Assembly (NCBI GenBank): GCA_902493375.1
Contig: CABUPH010000001.1
Location: 124,001-188,000, forward strand
Reading direction: 5' to 3'
From: an uncultured Collinsella sp.
GTDB lineage: Bacteria; Actinomycetota; Coriobacteriia; Coriobacteriales; Coriobacteriaceae
Length of the DNA stretch: 64,000 bases
Positions 42,118-51,011 of this stretch are shown here, one piece after another. Within the stretch, counting starts at the first letter, position 1; the number at the start of each line of letters is the position of its first letter. Below the pieces are notes generated by a model, which was not told the DNA's origin, made no database searches, and saw nothing but the letters and a program-made list of their open reading frames with translations. Made by a program: the position numbers and the translations under genes.

Positions 42118-43101
42118 ATGTCTCGGTATTGCGCCTCGTGCGGCAAGCTTCTTGCGGATGATGCCAAGTTCTGCACCTCGTGCGGTGCACCCGTTGAGCA
42201 AACAGCCGCGAGCGATAGCCAGCCCGCTTTTGAGCAGACCGGCTCCCTTGATACGCCGCAAGCCAAGGCGGACGACTCCCTCGCTTATAGCCCCGACCCC
42301 GCCGCAAGGACCGAGGCCGTCGAGACCACGCAGCGCATACCCGTCGCGAGCGGCTCGCCCCAACAGCAGCCGGCCCCCGCATACGTGCCCGCTTCGCCAC
42401 AGACCCCCGCTCCCAAAAAGAGCGGCACCGGGCCGCTTATCGCCGTTATCGTTGTGCTGGTGGCGATCATCATCGCCCTGGTCATCTTCTTTGCAATCAG
42501 ACCGTTCGACAACGCCGCCACGCAGACGACAGCCGAGGTAGCTAAGCTGCACCATGACGTCGACGACGATGACCTAAAGTCTCTCGGCGATCCCAACAGC
42601 CTGTACGACGATGATGACGATGACGACGAGGATGGCGGCGAAGCAACGCTCTCTGAGCAGAACCTCTACCGCCGACTGAGCGAATACTACGACCTGCTCG
42701 AAGATCTCGACAGCCAGGTCCGTGGCTGCGCGCAGAACTTCAACGGCAACTATCTGGAAGAGGATCGAACCACCCGTCAAAATCTCGCCGACGTCGCCGA
42801 GCGCACGGAGGACACCATCGAGCAGTATTACGACATCGTCGAGGACCTGGACGTCCCGACGAGCTCCAAAAACTACAGCTCCTGGAAGGACATCATCGCC
42901 CTGTACGACGACCTGGATCACCGCATTGACGCAATCTGTGATGCCTGGGAGATCAGTCTGAAATACGCCAAGCCTGCGGACCACAAGAATGAGATCGTAG
43001 CGCCGCTGTCGCGCGACAACGTGGCGGGCACCAATGACAATAAGTACCGCCTAGACTTTGAGGAGCGTTATCCCGGCGCCAAGCCTGTCGAGGTGAACTA
43101 G
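42118..43101 (+). CDS. Zinc-ribbon membrane protein
   Basis: 327 residues from ATG 42118 (AAAGGAGTGGCA upstream). The N-terminal zinc ribbon is MSRYCASCGKLLADDAKFCTSCG, followed by a Pro/Gln/Ala-rich linker (about 25-100) and one transmembrane helix (about 103-127, TGPLIAVIVVLVAIIIALVIFF). The C-terminal region is acidic and helical, with a run of Asp (DDDDDDDE) near 165, and presumably lies outside the membrane. Such architectures are common in gut actinobacteria and Firmicutes but uncharacterised. Confidence 0.8.
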   Translation: MSRYCASCGKLLADDAKFCTSCGAPVEQTAASDSQPAFEQTGSLDTPQAKADDSLAYSPDPAARTEAVETTQRIPVASGSPQQQPAPAYVPASPQTPAPKKSGTGPLIAVIVVLVAIIIALVIFFAIRPFDNAATQTTAEVAKLHHDVDDDDLKSLGDPNSLYDDDDDDDEDGGEATLSEQNLYRRLSEYYDLLEDLDSQVRGCAQNFNGNYLEEDRTTRQNLADVAERTEDTIEQYYDIVEDLDVPTSSKNYSSWKDIIALYDDLDHRIDAICDAWEISLKYAKPADHKNEIVAPLSRDNVAGTNDNKYRLDFEERYPGAKPVEVN

Positions 43102-43119
43102 CGCTTTGTCGTTCCCGAG

Positions 43120-43177
43120 CCGGCAGTTAGGGACGTTCCTAAACTGCCGGCAGAAAAGGAACGTCCCTAACTGCCGG
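43120..43177. repeat. Perfect 21-bp inverted repeat, REP-like
   Basis: The left arm 43120-43140 (CCGGCAGTTAGGGACGTTCC...) is the exact reverse complement of 43157-43177. The 16-bp interior repeats CTGCCGGCAG. It has the GGGACG/CGTCCC core shared with other small intergenic repeats in the window. Confidence 0.8.
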
Positions 43178-43180
43178 ATA

Positions 43181-43217
43181 AAAAACGAGCGAGGATCTTG
43201 AGGTCCTCGCTCGTTTT
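43181..43217. terminator. Bidirectional terminator
   Basis: AAAAACGAGCGAGGA (43181-43195) pairs with TCCTCGCTCGTTTTT (43203-43217). It lies between the converging zinc-ribbon gene and topA. Confidence 0.9.
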
Positions 43218-43245
43218 TGTTCTAGGTGATGTTTCGACCGTGCGG

Positions 43246-45855
43246 CTACTTGTCGGCAGCGGTCTTTTTGGCAGTCGACTTCTTCGCAGTTGACTTCTTC
43301 GCGGTCGTCTTCTTGGCGGCAGTGGCTTTCTTAGCCGTCGTCTTTTTGGCCGCCGTTGTCTTCTTCGCCGTGCTCGCCTTGGTTGTGGTCTTGCGGCCGC
43401 GGGCGGGCTTCTTCTCCTTGGTCGGGCAGTCCATGTTCACGCAGATGCGCCACGGACCGCGCGCCGTGTTGACCACCACGATGGGGGCGCCGCACTCGGG
43501 GCAGGTCTCGCCCGTCGCCTCGAGCTTACCGCGCGCCGGCAGAGGATAGCTCACGCCGCAGTCATCGTAGTTGGTGCAGCGGATAAAGCGCTTGCCGCTC
43601 TTCTCGCTCTTGTGCGCGATCAGGTCGCCATGGCGTCCGGCCTCGGCGCACACCTTGCACTCGCCCACCTTAAGGTCAGGCTCGTAGTTGGTGGGGCACG
43701 TGGGGTTCACGCAAATCTCGAAGGCCTTCTGGCGGAACGGCTGGCACTTAATGCGCGGCGCGCCGCACTCGGGGCACACGGCCGCCTCGCCCTCGAGCGG
43801 GCTCACCTTGACGCCGCTCGGCACCGGATAGGTCACATCGCAGTCGGGCCAGCCCATGCAGCCGATAAAGCTGCCGCGGGTCTTGGCGCTCGTCTTCATA
43901 ACCAGGTCCTTACCGCACTTGGGGCAAGCGCCCACGCGTGCATCGGCCGTGACGGCGTCGCTGATGGCGTCGCCCAGTTCCTGCGTATGTTTGAGCAGCT
44001 CGTCGAGCACGCCGGCCAGCAGCGCGCGCGAGTGCGTCACGACATGTTCTTCGGTGTCCTCGCCGCGCTCCACGCGGGTCATGTCGCCGTCGAGCTCGCT
44101 GGTCATATCGGGGCTCGTGATGCGCGGGGCAAACTGCGACAGTGCATCGATAATGGCGATGCCCAGCTGGCTCGGCTCCACGGGATCATTTTTGAGATAG
44201 CGCACGGCATACAGGCGCTCGATGATGCTCGCGCGCGTGGACTTGGTGCCCAGGCCGCGCTTTTCCATCTCCTGCACGAGCTTGCCCTGGCTGTAGCGCG
44301 CGGGCGGCTCGGTCTGCTTGGCCTCGAGTTTAATGTCGAAAACGTCGACCGTATCGCCCTGCTCCAGCGGCGGCATCTGCTCGTCGCGCTTAAGTCCATA
44401 CGGATACGCCTCGCGGAAGCCCGGGGTCACGAGCACGTCGCCCGAAGCCACGAACGGCTCGCCGTTGACGTCGAGCTCGAGCTTGGTGTTCTCGATGGTC
44501 GCGGGCCCCATGAGCGTTGCCAGGAAGCGGCGGGCAATGAGGTCGTAGAGCTTGCGCTGGCCGCCGTCGAGCGTGGACGGATCGCCCTCGCCCGTGGGAT
44601 AGATCGGCGGATGGTCGGTAGTCTCGACCTTGCCGCGCGTGGGCTTCATGGGACCGGCGAGCACCTTTTTGCACACGGGCGCCAGCGCCGGGTTGATCTT
44701 TGCCAGGTCGCTCACCACGGCGCCCAGATCGAGCGTCGCAGGGTACACGGTATTGTCGACACGCGGGTAGCTGATGAGACCGGCCATGTAGAGGGACTCG
44801 GCGATTCGCATCGTACGCGCAGGCGAGATGCCCTCGGCCGCAGCGGCAGCCTGCAGCGAGGTCGTCGCAAACGGCGTGGGAGGCTGCTGCTTACGCGAGC
44901 GCTTGGTCACCGCGGCAACGGTCGCCGTCTTGGCACCGTCGACGTGACCATACGCCGTCTCGGCAGCATCCTTGTCGGTAAAGCGCGCTGTCTTGTGCGC
45001 GATCTTAAAGCGGTCGTCCTCGGCGGCACCCTGCGCGGCACCCATACCGCGAATCTGCCAATAGTCCTCGGGCACAAACGCCATACGCTCGCGCTCGCGC
45101 TCGACCACCAGGGCAAGCGTCGGCGTCTGCACACGACCGGCGGAACGCACGTTGCCAAAGCCGCCAAACTTGGCGAGCGTCAGATAGCGCGTGAGCACCG
45201 CGCCCCAGATAAGGTCGATGTGCTGACGGCTCTCGCCGGCGTCGGCCAGGTTCTGGTCGAGCGAGACGAGATTATCGAAGGCGTGCGTGATCTCGGCCTT
45301 GGTAAACGAAGAATACTGGGCACGGGCGACCGGCAAGTCCGGCGCAACCTCGCGCACTTTGTTGAGGGCGTCCGAGCCAATCAGCTCGCCCTCGCGATCG
45401 AAGTCCGTGGCGATGATGACGCTGTCGGACTTTTTGGCGAGGTTCTTAAGCGAGCGGATGAGCTCTTTCTCGGCCGGAAGCTTAATGACGGGCGCCCAGG
45501 TGAGATAGGGCAGGCTCTCGAGCTTCCAGCCCTTGATGGAAATGCCATCGGCAAGGAACGGCTTGCGCTTGGTGTCGTACGGCGGGCGGGCCAGGCCATC
45601 GGGCATATCGGCCGGCAGCATTTCGCCGTCCTCCGTGACCGAATACCAGCCCAACTTTTTATCGAACAGCACACTGTCGCAAAAATCGGGTGCCAGGATG
45701 TGACCGGCAAGGCCGATCGTCACGCACTCCTCGCCCTTCCACTCAAAACGGTAGATAGCGGTGTTGTACACCTTGTCCTTTTTGGGCTTGCCCGTGGACA
45801 GACGCTCGGCGATCTGACGCGCGGCGTCGTTTTTCTCAGCGATGATGAGCTTCAA
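43246..45855 (-). CDS. topA: DNA topoisomerase I (type IA) with Lys-rich tail
   Basis: 869 residues. TOPRIM domain with Glu7 and DFDRE (151-155); active-site Tyr363 in LISYPRVDNTVYP; the family RSAGRVQTPTLALVV at about 237-252. Four C-terminal zinc-ribbon modules (CPKCGK..., CPECGAPRIKC..., CKVCAE..., CPECGAPIVV...) are followed by about 55 residues of KKTTAKK repeats, histone-H1-like. It relaxes negative supercoils; the basic tail should improve DNA binding, as lysine-repeat tails do in other actinobacterial TopA. It lies downstream of the tatA-tatC-hypA-hypB run on the same strand. Confidence 0.93.
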   Translation of the reverse strand: MKLIIAEKNDAARQIAERLSTGKPKKDKVYNTAIYRFEWKGEECVTIGLAGHILAPDFCDSVLFDKKLGWYSVTEDGEMLPADMPDGLARPPYDTKRKPFLADGISIKGWKLESLPYLTWAPVIKLPAEKELIRSLKNLAKKSDSVIIATDFDREGELIGSDALNKVREVAPDLPVARAQYSSFTKAEITHAFDNLVSLDQNLADAGESRQHIDLIWGAVLTRYLTLAKFGGFGNVRSAGRVQTPTLALVVERERERMAFVPEDYWQIRGMGAAQGAAEDDRFKIAHKTARFTDKDAAETAYGHVDGAKTATVAAVTKRSRKQQPPTPFATTSLQAAAAAEGISPARTMRIAESLYMAGLISYPRVDNTVYPATLDLGAVVSDLAKINPALAPVCKKVLAGPMKPTRGKVETTDHPPIYPTGEGDPSTLDGGQRKLYDLIARRFLATLMGPATIENTKLELDVNGEPFVASGDVLVTPGFREAYPYGLKRDEQMPPLEQGDTVDVFDIKLEAKQTEPPARYSQGKLVQEMEKRGLGTKSTRASIIERLYAVRYLKNDPVEPSQLGIAIIDALSQFAPRITSPDMTSELDGDMTRVERGEDTEEHVVTHSRALLAGVLDELLKHTQELGDAISDAVTADARVGACPKCGKDLVMKTSAKTRGSFIGCMGWPDCDVTYPVPSGVKVSPLEGEAAVCPECGAPRIKCQPFRQKAFEICVNPTCPTNYEPDLKVGECKVCAEAGRHGDLIAHKSEKSGKRFIRCTNYDDCGVSYPLPARGKLEATGETCPECGAPIVVVNTARGPWRICVNMDCPTKEKKPARGRKTTTKASTAKKTTAAKKTTAKKATAAKKTTAKKSTAKKSTAKKTAADK

Positions 45856-45909
45856 AAGAGGCTCCTATCTCGTGTGTCTGCGGCTGCGCCCGCCCTCTTG
45901 GCGGCCGAC

Positions 45910-46593
45910 TTACGCCCTTGCTTGCTCAATCTGCCCGATGAGCCAATCGCACCAGGCATCCATGCCCTCGCCCTTGCGCGCGCTCACGGCAAACCGCGGC
46001 GCTTGCGGATTGAGGTCATCGAGGGTCTTAGTATACCTATCCATGTCAAAATCGAAAGCCGGGGCCACGTCGACCTTGTTGAGCAGCTGCGCGCCGGCGT
46101 GTTGGAAGATGCCCGGGTACTTGATGGGCTTGTCGTCGCCCTCGGGCACCGAGAGGATCATGATGGACAGGTTCTCGCCCAGGTCAAAGTCGACTGGGCA
46201 GACCAGGTTACCCACGTTTTCGATAAAGATGACGTCGATGTTTTCCAGACCGACGGCCTGGTCGAAGGCGTCGACGGCCTCCATGATCATGTTGCCCTCG
46301 AGGTGGCACAGGCCGCCCGTGTTGATCTGGATGGCGGGCATGCCGGCTTCCTTCATGGTGATGGCGTCGACATCCGAGGCGATATCGCCCTCGATGACGG
46401 CACAGCGCAAGCCGACTTTGTCACGCAGGCGCTCGTTGGTGCCCAGAATCGTGGTGGTCTTACCCGAGCCGGGGCTCGACAGCACATTGATCACGTAGGT
46501 GTTCGTCTGCTCAAATCGGTGACGCAGCTGATCTGCCAGGCGCTCGTTGCGCGACAGAATCGGCGACGCGATATCAATCGTTTTCTCGGCCAT
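45910..46593 (-). CDS. hypB: Hydrogenase nickel incorporation GTPase HypB
   Basis: 227 residues. SIMIBI-class GTPase: P-loop VLSSPGSGKTTTIL, VIEGDIASDVDA, INTGGLCHLEGNM (switch region with conserved Cys) and LLNKVDVAP (NKxD). HypB powers nickel insertion into NiFe hydrogenase. There is no N-terminal His-rich nickel-storage stretch, unlike some homologues. hypA is 55 bp upstream; hydrogenase structural genes are not in the window. Confidence 0.93.
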   Translation of the reverse strand: MAEKTIDIASPILSRNERLADQLRHRFEQTNTYVINVLSSPGSGKTTTILGTNERLRDKVGLRCAVIEGDIASDVDAITMKEAGMPAIQINTGGLCHLEGNMIMEAVDAFDQAVGLENIDVIFIENVGNLVCPVDFDLGENLSIMILSVPEGDDKPIKYPGIFQHAGAQLLNKVDVAPAFDFDMDRYTKTLDDLNPQAPRFAVSARKGEGMDAWCDWLIGQIEQARA

Positions 46594-46648
46594 ACTTAGC
46601 GCTCCTTACTTTGGCCCTTTTATACCCCATCGCTAGATGGCGAGCGTG

Positions 46649-47005
46649 CTAATCGTCGGGGGTCTCGATCTCGATACTTGCGATGTCGAGTTCGCGGCCA
46701 TGCAGCAGACGCACGTTGGCACCGCCACATTGGGGACAACGGCAATGGAAACGGTCGTGCTCAAAGACCTCACCGCAGTCCAGACACTCGCTTTGTGGAT
46801 GGACTTCCTCCACGGCAAGCTCGCAGCCGCGCGTGAGCGGGTCCTCGTCGCGAAACGTCTCCCACGCAAAGTCAAGTGCCTCGCGCACGACCTCGGTCAT
46901 ATCCCCGATACGCAGCGTTACCAAAACGGCGCGCGAGGCCCCCGCCCCACGCGCCGCGCGAATCACTGTATCGAGTATGCCGTTGACAATGCCAACCTCG
47001 TGCAT
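46649..47005 (-). CDS. hypA: Hydrogenase nickel metallochaperone HypA
   Basis: 118 residues. The nickel-binding N-terminus MHEVGI with His2 and Glu3, and a zinc site CLDCGEVFEHDRFHCRCPQCGG, are as expected. It delivers Ni to NiFe hydrogenase precursors together with HypB, encoded just downstream. It follows tatC by only six bases, which links nickel-enzyme maturation to Tat export, the usual route for folded hydrogenases. Confidence 0.93.
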   Translation of the reverse strand: MHEVGIVNGILDTVIRAARGAGASRAVLVTLRIGDMTEVVREALDFAWETFRDEDPLTRGCELAVEEVHPQSECLDCGEVFEHDRFHCRCPQCGGANVRLLHGRELDIASIEIETPDD

Positions 47006-47011
47006 ACCGAT

Positions 47012-47803
47012 TTACTCCTCGTCGTCCTCGTCGTCCGAGAACAGGTCCAGACGGCTCACGAACAGGCCCTCCTTGCCCTCGCGCGCGGTAATGACCACGC
47101 GAGCGATGGCGAGCGAAATCTCGTAGAGCGAGAGCAGGGCGCCATACATGAGACCCAACGTAACGGGCGAGCCGTCGGGCGTAATCACAGCCGAGCCCAC
47201 AAGCAGGCCTACGTACACGTAGCGCCAGGCGCTGCGGAAGGCCGCATAGGACACGATGTGAAAGACGGACAGATAGAAGATGATGAGCGGCAGCTCAAAC
47301 GCCACACCAAAGCCGATCATAAAGAGCAGCTCCATGTTGACGTAGTTCTCCAGGTCGGGCAGCGCCGTAGCGACGGCCGAGGTCTCGCCGATGAGCCACT
47401 CAAAGCCCGCCGGGATGATGATGAAATAGCAGAAGATGGCACCTAGGAAGAACAGCACCGTCGAGGCGAGCACCGTGGGCACGACCCACTTGCGCTCGTT
47501 GGGGCGCAGCGCCGGCAGGAAAAATGCCAGGATCTGCCAGATGATCATGGGCGTGCACATGACCACGGCCATCTTGATGGCCAGCGAGAAGCGCAGGCCA
47601 AAGCCGCCGAGTGTGGTGGTGATGTAGAACTTACCGTCCGGCACAAAGGAACGGATGGGGTCTTCCAGGATATCGAGCACCACGGGCGTGGCAAAGTACA
47701 GCACGATGGCGGCGGCAAACACCGACACGACCACGATGGTCAAGCGGCGACGAAGCTCTCCCAAGTGATCGAAGAGCGGCATACGAGCAGGTCCGATAGG
47801 CAT
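47012..47803 (-). CDS. tatC: Twin-arginine translocase subunit TatC
   Basis: 263 residues with six predicted membrane helices. TatC motifs: MPLFDHLGELRRRL at the N-terminus, FLPALRPNERKWV and FGVAFELPLIIFYLS. It recognises twin-arginine signal peptides of folded proteins. Its ATG overlaps the TatA/B stop (TAATG). The C-terminus is acidic (DLFSDDEDDEE). Confidence 0.95.
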   Translation of the reverse strand: MPIGPARMPLFDHLGELRRRLTIVVVSVFAAAIVLYFATPVVLDILEDPIRSFVPDGKFYITTTLGGFGLRFSLAIKMAVVMCTPMIIWQILAFFLPALRPNERKWVVPTVLASTVLFFLGAIFCYFIIIPAGFEWLIGETSAVATALPDLENYVNMELLFMIGFGVAFELPLIIFYLSVFHIVSYAAFRSAWRYVYVGLLVGSAVITPDGSPVTLGLMYGALLSLYEISLAIARVVITAREGKEGLFVSRLDLFSDDEDDEE

Positions 47804-48396
47804 TACTCATCGCCTCCCTTCGGGGCGTCGGCGGCAGCAGTCTCGGCAGCGTCCTCGGCCTCGGGCTCGCGAGCGAGCTGGTCGACGACGGCCTTGCGCT
47901 TGCGGGGACGACGGGCGTAGAGGTCAGCCGTCGTGGGCTCTGCCGGCTCGGGCTCGGGCTCTGCAGCAGGCTCGGGCTCGACGGCAGGCTCGGCGGCAGC
48001 GGCAGGCTCGGCCTCGGCACCCTCGGCCTCGGACTCTTCAGCAGCACCCTCGCCCTCGGCGGCAGCCTCGCTCGCGGCCTTCTCGGCAGCAAGGCGGGCA
48101 CGACGCTCGGCAAAGGTCTCCTTCTTGGCGGGCGCTACCGTCTCGGCGGCATCCTCGTCCGCATCGGAATCGTCATCGACGGCAGCCTTCTTGGGCTTGA
48201 CCGGAGCCGAAGCGGCCTCGCTTACCGGATCGATGATCTCGGACTGGACAACCGCCGTCATCTTTTCCTGCGTCTCGCGGAACTGACGGATGGCACGGCC
48301 GATCGTACGGCCCATCTGCGGGAGCTTATCCGGGCCAAACAGCAAAAAGCCGAAGACCACGATGATTGCCAGCTCACCTTCTCCAATACCAAACAC
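47803..48396 (-). CDS. TatA/TatB-family translocase subunit with acidic tail
   Basis: 197 residues from GTG 48394-48396, five bases after GGAGG. The typical TatA/B N-terminus FGIGEGELAIIVVFGFLLFGPDKLPQMGRTIGRAIRQF has one membrane helix, the GP hinge and an amphipathic helix. A long Ala/Glu/Pro tail (about 55-197) has repeated PAxEPEPAAEPEPEP. Length and tail favour TatB or a bifunctional TatA/B. No second tatA is visible here. First gene of the tatAB-tatC-hypA-hypB-topA run. Confidence 0.88.
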   Translation of the reverse strand: MFGIGEGELAIIVVFGFLLFGPDKLPQMGRTIGRAIRQFRETQEKMTAVVQSEIIDPVSEAASAPVKPKKAAVDDDSDADEDAAETVAPAKKETFAERRARLAAEKAASEAAAEGEGAAEESEAEGAEAEPAAAAEPAVEPEPAAEPEPEPAEPTTADLYARRPRKRKAVVDQLAREPEAEDAAETAAADAPKGGDE

Positions 48397-48477
48397 ACAT
48401 ACCTCCAAGGCTCGATGTGATTCGAGCCCGCACCGCGCCATTCGGCCGGAACTCGTCTATTCATTCGGTCAAGTATA

Positions 48478-48505
48478 GCGCCCGGACGCCAAAACGTCCG
48501 AGCGC
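48478..48505 (-). terminator. Hairpin after the STAS gene
   Basis: GCGCCCGGACG (48478-48488) pairs with CGTCCGAGCGC (48495-48505), one mismatch. It is probably the terminator of the minus-strand STAS gene. Confidence 0.6.
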
Positions 48506-48548
48506 ATCACAAACATATGCCAAACGGCACGCCTTTTTGGGGCAAAGA

Positions 48549-48863
48549 TTATGCAGCGGTGATCGAAATCTCCTGGTCGACACCCAACAGCTGAACCACG
48601 CGCATCACCGGGGGCTGCACATTGGTGCAGCTAAAGCGCTTGCCGTGGTCAACCGCATGGTGCGCGGCGCCCACGAGCACGCCAATGCCCGTCGAATCGA
48701 TGTAGCTCACCTGGGCAAAATCGAGCTCAACGGCCTCGGTGGGCTGCTCGAGTGCCAGGTCGATGGCATTGCGCAGGCTATCGGCGTTAGAGATATCGAT
48801 CTCACCGGTCACCTTAATGGTGTAGAGCTCTGGCGTGGGGTTTGTGGAAATACCCAAATCCAT
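48549..48863 (-). CDS. STAS-domain anti-sigma-factor antagonist
   Basis: 104 residues, one STAS domain. The phosphorylatable Ser is in VSYIDSTGIGVLVGA. It resembles SpoIIAA/RsbV proteins, which free a sigma factor by binding its anti-sigma kinase when unphosphorylated. No kinase or sigma gene is adjacent, so the partner is unknown. Start ATG 48861-48863 after AAAGGAGCGTATAC. Confidence 0.88.
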   Translation of the reverse strand: MDLGISTNPTPELYTIKVTGEIDISNADSLRNAIDLALEQPTEAVELDFAQVSYIDSTGIGVLVGAAHHAVDHGKRFSCTNVQPPVMRVVQLLGVDQEISITAA

Positions 48864-48929
48864 GTATACGCTCCTTTACGTATCGAAAGTGCGGATAGTA
48901 CTGGGCGCGAACTTGCGGGGCCCTACGCG

Positions 48930-50234
48930 TTAGGCGCGCTCGGCACGCGCAAGCTCGGCAGCGACGAGCTTGACAGCCAGCACCAGCACATCGAGCGCAG
49001 CCTCCAGGTCCTCGACCGTGGGATAGCTCGGCGCGATGCGGATGTTGGTGTCGCGCGGATCCTTGCCATAAGGCCAGGTGGCACCAGCCGGCGTGAGCTT
49101 GACGCCCAGATCGGCACAAAGCGCGGCGACCTTCTGGGCCGAGCCCTCGGGGCCATCGAAACTCACAAAGTAGCCGCCATGGGGATGAGTCCAAGTGGCG
49201 CAACCCGTGTTACCCAAGCCCTCGGTGAGTTTACGCTCAACGGCCTCAAAGCGCGGGCGCAGGAACTCGGCATGCTTTTTCATGTGCTCCTTGACCGCCT
49301 CGATGGTGGGAAGGAAGCGCACGTGACGCAGCTGGTTGAGCTTATCGGCGCTAATAAGACCGGCCTTCAGGCGCTTGGAGAACTCGGCGATGACCGCGGG
49401 GCTCGCACCGATAAAGCCGATGCCGGCGCCCGGGAAGGTGATCTTGGACGTCGAGGCAAAGGCCACCACGCGATCCTCGGTGCCCGCCGCGCGAGCGAGG
49501 TCAAAGATATTTGCGAGCTCGTCGGTCTCGTCGTACAGGTCGTGCACGCAGTAAGCGTTGTCCCAAAAGATGCGGAAATCGGGCGCGGCCGTGGGCATCT
49601 CGACCAGGCGGCGCACAGTGTCCTCGCTAAAGGTGATGCCCGTGGGGTTAGAATACTTGGGCACACACCAGATACCCTTGATGGAGTCGTCGGCGGCAAC
49701 CAGGCGCTCGACCTCGTCCATGTCGGGACCGGCCTCGGTCATCGCGACGGGGACGTTCTCGATACCCAGGTCGGCGGTAATGCCAAAGTGACGATCGTAG
49801 CCGGGAACCGGGCACAGGAACTTGACCTTCTTGCCATCGTGCGCGGCCTCGTAGGCATCCCACGGCTCGCTGCCGCACGAGCCGCAGCGCCAGAACATGC
49901 CGGCAATATCGTGCTCGATCAGCAGGCTCGACGAACCCAGCACGAGCGTCTGCTCGGCGGGACAACCTAGGAACTCCCCCGCCAGCTTGCGTGCCGAGGG
50001 AATGCCCTCGAAGCAGCCGTAGTTGGAGCAGTCAACGTTGCCGTCGTGCAGATCGGCGTCGGCATTGAGAATATCGAGCATGGGGCGCGAGATGTCCACC
50101 TGGGAAGGCGACGGCTTGCCGCGGGCCATATCGAGCGCCAGGCCCTTGGCCTTGACCTCGGCGACCTCGGCCTTGAGCGCCTCGATGGCGGCATCGAGTT
50201 CGGTGGTTTCCATCTTCTGGTAGATCGTCTGCAT
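48930..50234 (-). CDS. Aminotransferase class I/II (aspartate aminotransferase, MocR-like group)
   Basis: 434 residues. PLP-dependent fold type I; the PLP-binding Lys is in FASTSKITFPGAGIGF. Other landmarks are NYGCFEGIPSARKLAGEFLG, CPVPGYDRHF, VPKYSNPTGITFS and a C-terminal NIRIAPSYPTVEDLEAA. It resembles the aspartate-aminotransferase subgroup found in actinobacteria and Firmicutes. The likely reaction is aspartate/2-oxoglutarate transamination, but substrate range is open. Single gene. Confidence 0.85.
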   Translation of the reverse strand: MQTIYQKMETTELDAAIEALKAEVAEVKAKGLALDMARGKPSPSQVDISRPMLDILNADADLHDGNVDCSNYGCFEGIPSARKLAGEFLGCPAEQTLVLGSSSLLIEHDIAGMFWRCGSCGSEPWDAYEAAHDGKKVKFLCPVPGYDRHFGITADLGIENVPVAMTEAGPDMDEVERLVAADDSIKGIWCVPKYSNPTGITFSEDTVRRLVEMPTAAPDFRIFWDNAYCVHDLYDETDELANIFDLARAAGTEDRVVAFASTSKITFPGAGIGFIGASPAVIAEFSKRLKAGLISADKLNQLRHVRFLPTIEAVKEHMKKHAEFLRPRFEAVERKLTEGLGNTGCATWTHPHGGYFVSFDGPEGSAQKVAALCADLGVKLTPAGATWPYGKDPRDTNIRIAPSYPTVEDLEAALDVLVLAVKLVAAELARAERA

Positions 50235-50383
50235 GGGTGCGACCTTTCGCGAAGCGGGACGTTGCAGTTCGTCTAAGTATAGACCGCCACCGCCGCAACG
50301 TTATGAAGCCGTGATAGATTAAGTTCATCGCAATGAATTACGAATCGCCGCGCATGCCGGCGTGGGGCGCCCAAGGAGGCACT

Positions 50384-50638
50384 ATGGAGTACGGATCGTT
50401 TCAGGCCGAGGAATTCGGCGACTTGCAGCGCCTGGTCGACGGACTGTTTTACGACCGCCACGCCATCGACCGCCTGGATCTGATCGTACAGGCCGAAATC
50501 TTGGACCTGGCGCCCGACCTCATGGAGATCGTGAACCTTTTGCCGCCCGGCTACTACGACCGCCAGTCACTTTGCGACCAGCTCAACTCCGCCTTGGCCG
50601 CCCACGGCTGGGGCGCCGTCTACGGAACGGTGGAATAA
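50384..50638 (+). CDS. Small conserved-looking protein of unknown function
   Basis: 84 residues from ATG 50384, four bases after AAGGAGG; an upstream ATG at 50333 is also in frame. It is acidic, with an all-helical prediction (DLQRLVDGLFYDRHAIDRLDLIVQAEILDLAPDLMEIVNLLPPG). No known domain. It is divergent from the aminotransferase and followed by the inverted-repeat element at 50699. Confidence 0.7.
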   Translation: MEYGSFQAEEFGDLQRLVDGLFYDRHAIDRLDLIVQAEILDLAPDLMEIVNLLPPGYYDRQSLCDQLNSALAAHGWGAVYGTVE

Positions 50639-50698
50639 GCCTCGAGGCCGGCGATTTGGCCCGCTTCCCGACCTTGGCGAGGCTTGTTTTAGGGCTTG

Positions 50699-50926
50699 TG
50701 GCCAAAAAAGGGCAAATATGAGTACTGTTACCTTTTTAGTAGCAGCGATTCTTGGTCGAAATCGGCAAAACTCGACTTGAAACTTCCTAATCACCGTCAG
50801 CTAGCGCCAAATTGGAAGTCGATGGTCACTCATTAGCGTACAGTTCTTATAACTTTGTTCATTATTTTCCGCACCTAAAATGATACGCCGTTTGTGACAG
50901 TACTCACAAACGGCGTTTTTTGACCA
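50699..50926. repeat. 228-bp element related to the 36094 repeat
   Basis: The left arm TGGCCAAAAAAGGGCAAATA... (50699-50745) matches the 36094 element at 42 of 47 positions. The right end retains GTGACAGTACTCA (50895-50907) and TTTTTTGACCA (50916-50926), but the stretch between has changed and now forms a small GCCGTTTGTG/CACAAACGGC hairpin. Interior TTTGTTCATTAT is shared with the other copy. Confidence 0.8.
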
Positions 50927-51011
50927 CTGGCGTGTCTGGCAGGCGGCAAGCACCGCCCGAATCCGCATTTTGAACGCACCCGAATCGGTTCTGGAGCCGG
51001 TTTTCGCGCTC

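Noticed and set aside
43612..46599. 995-codon open frame on the plus strand
   Set aside because: Antisense to topA and hypB; high G+C leaves long stop-free shadow frames. The sense frames have clear domains and ribosome-binding sites.
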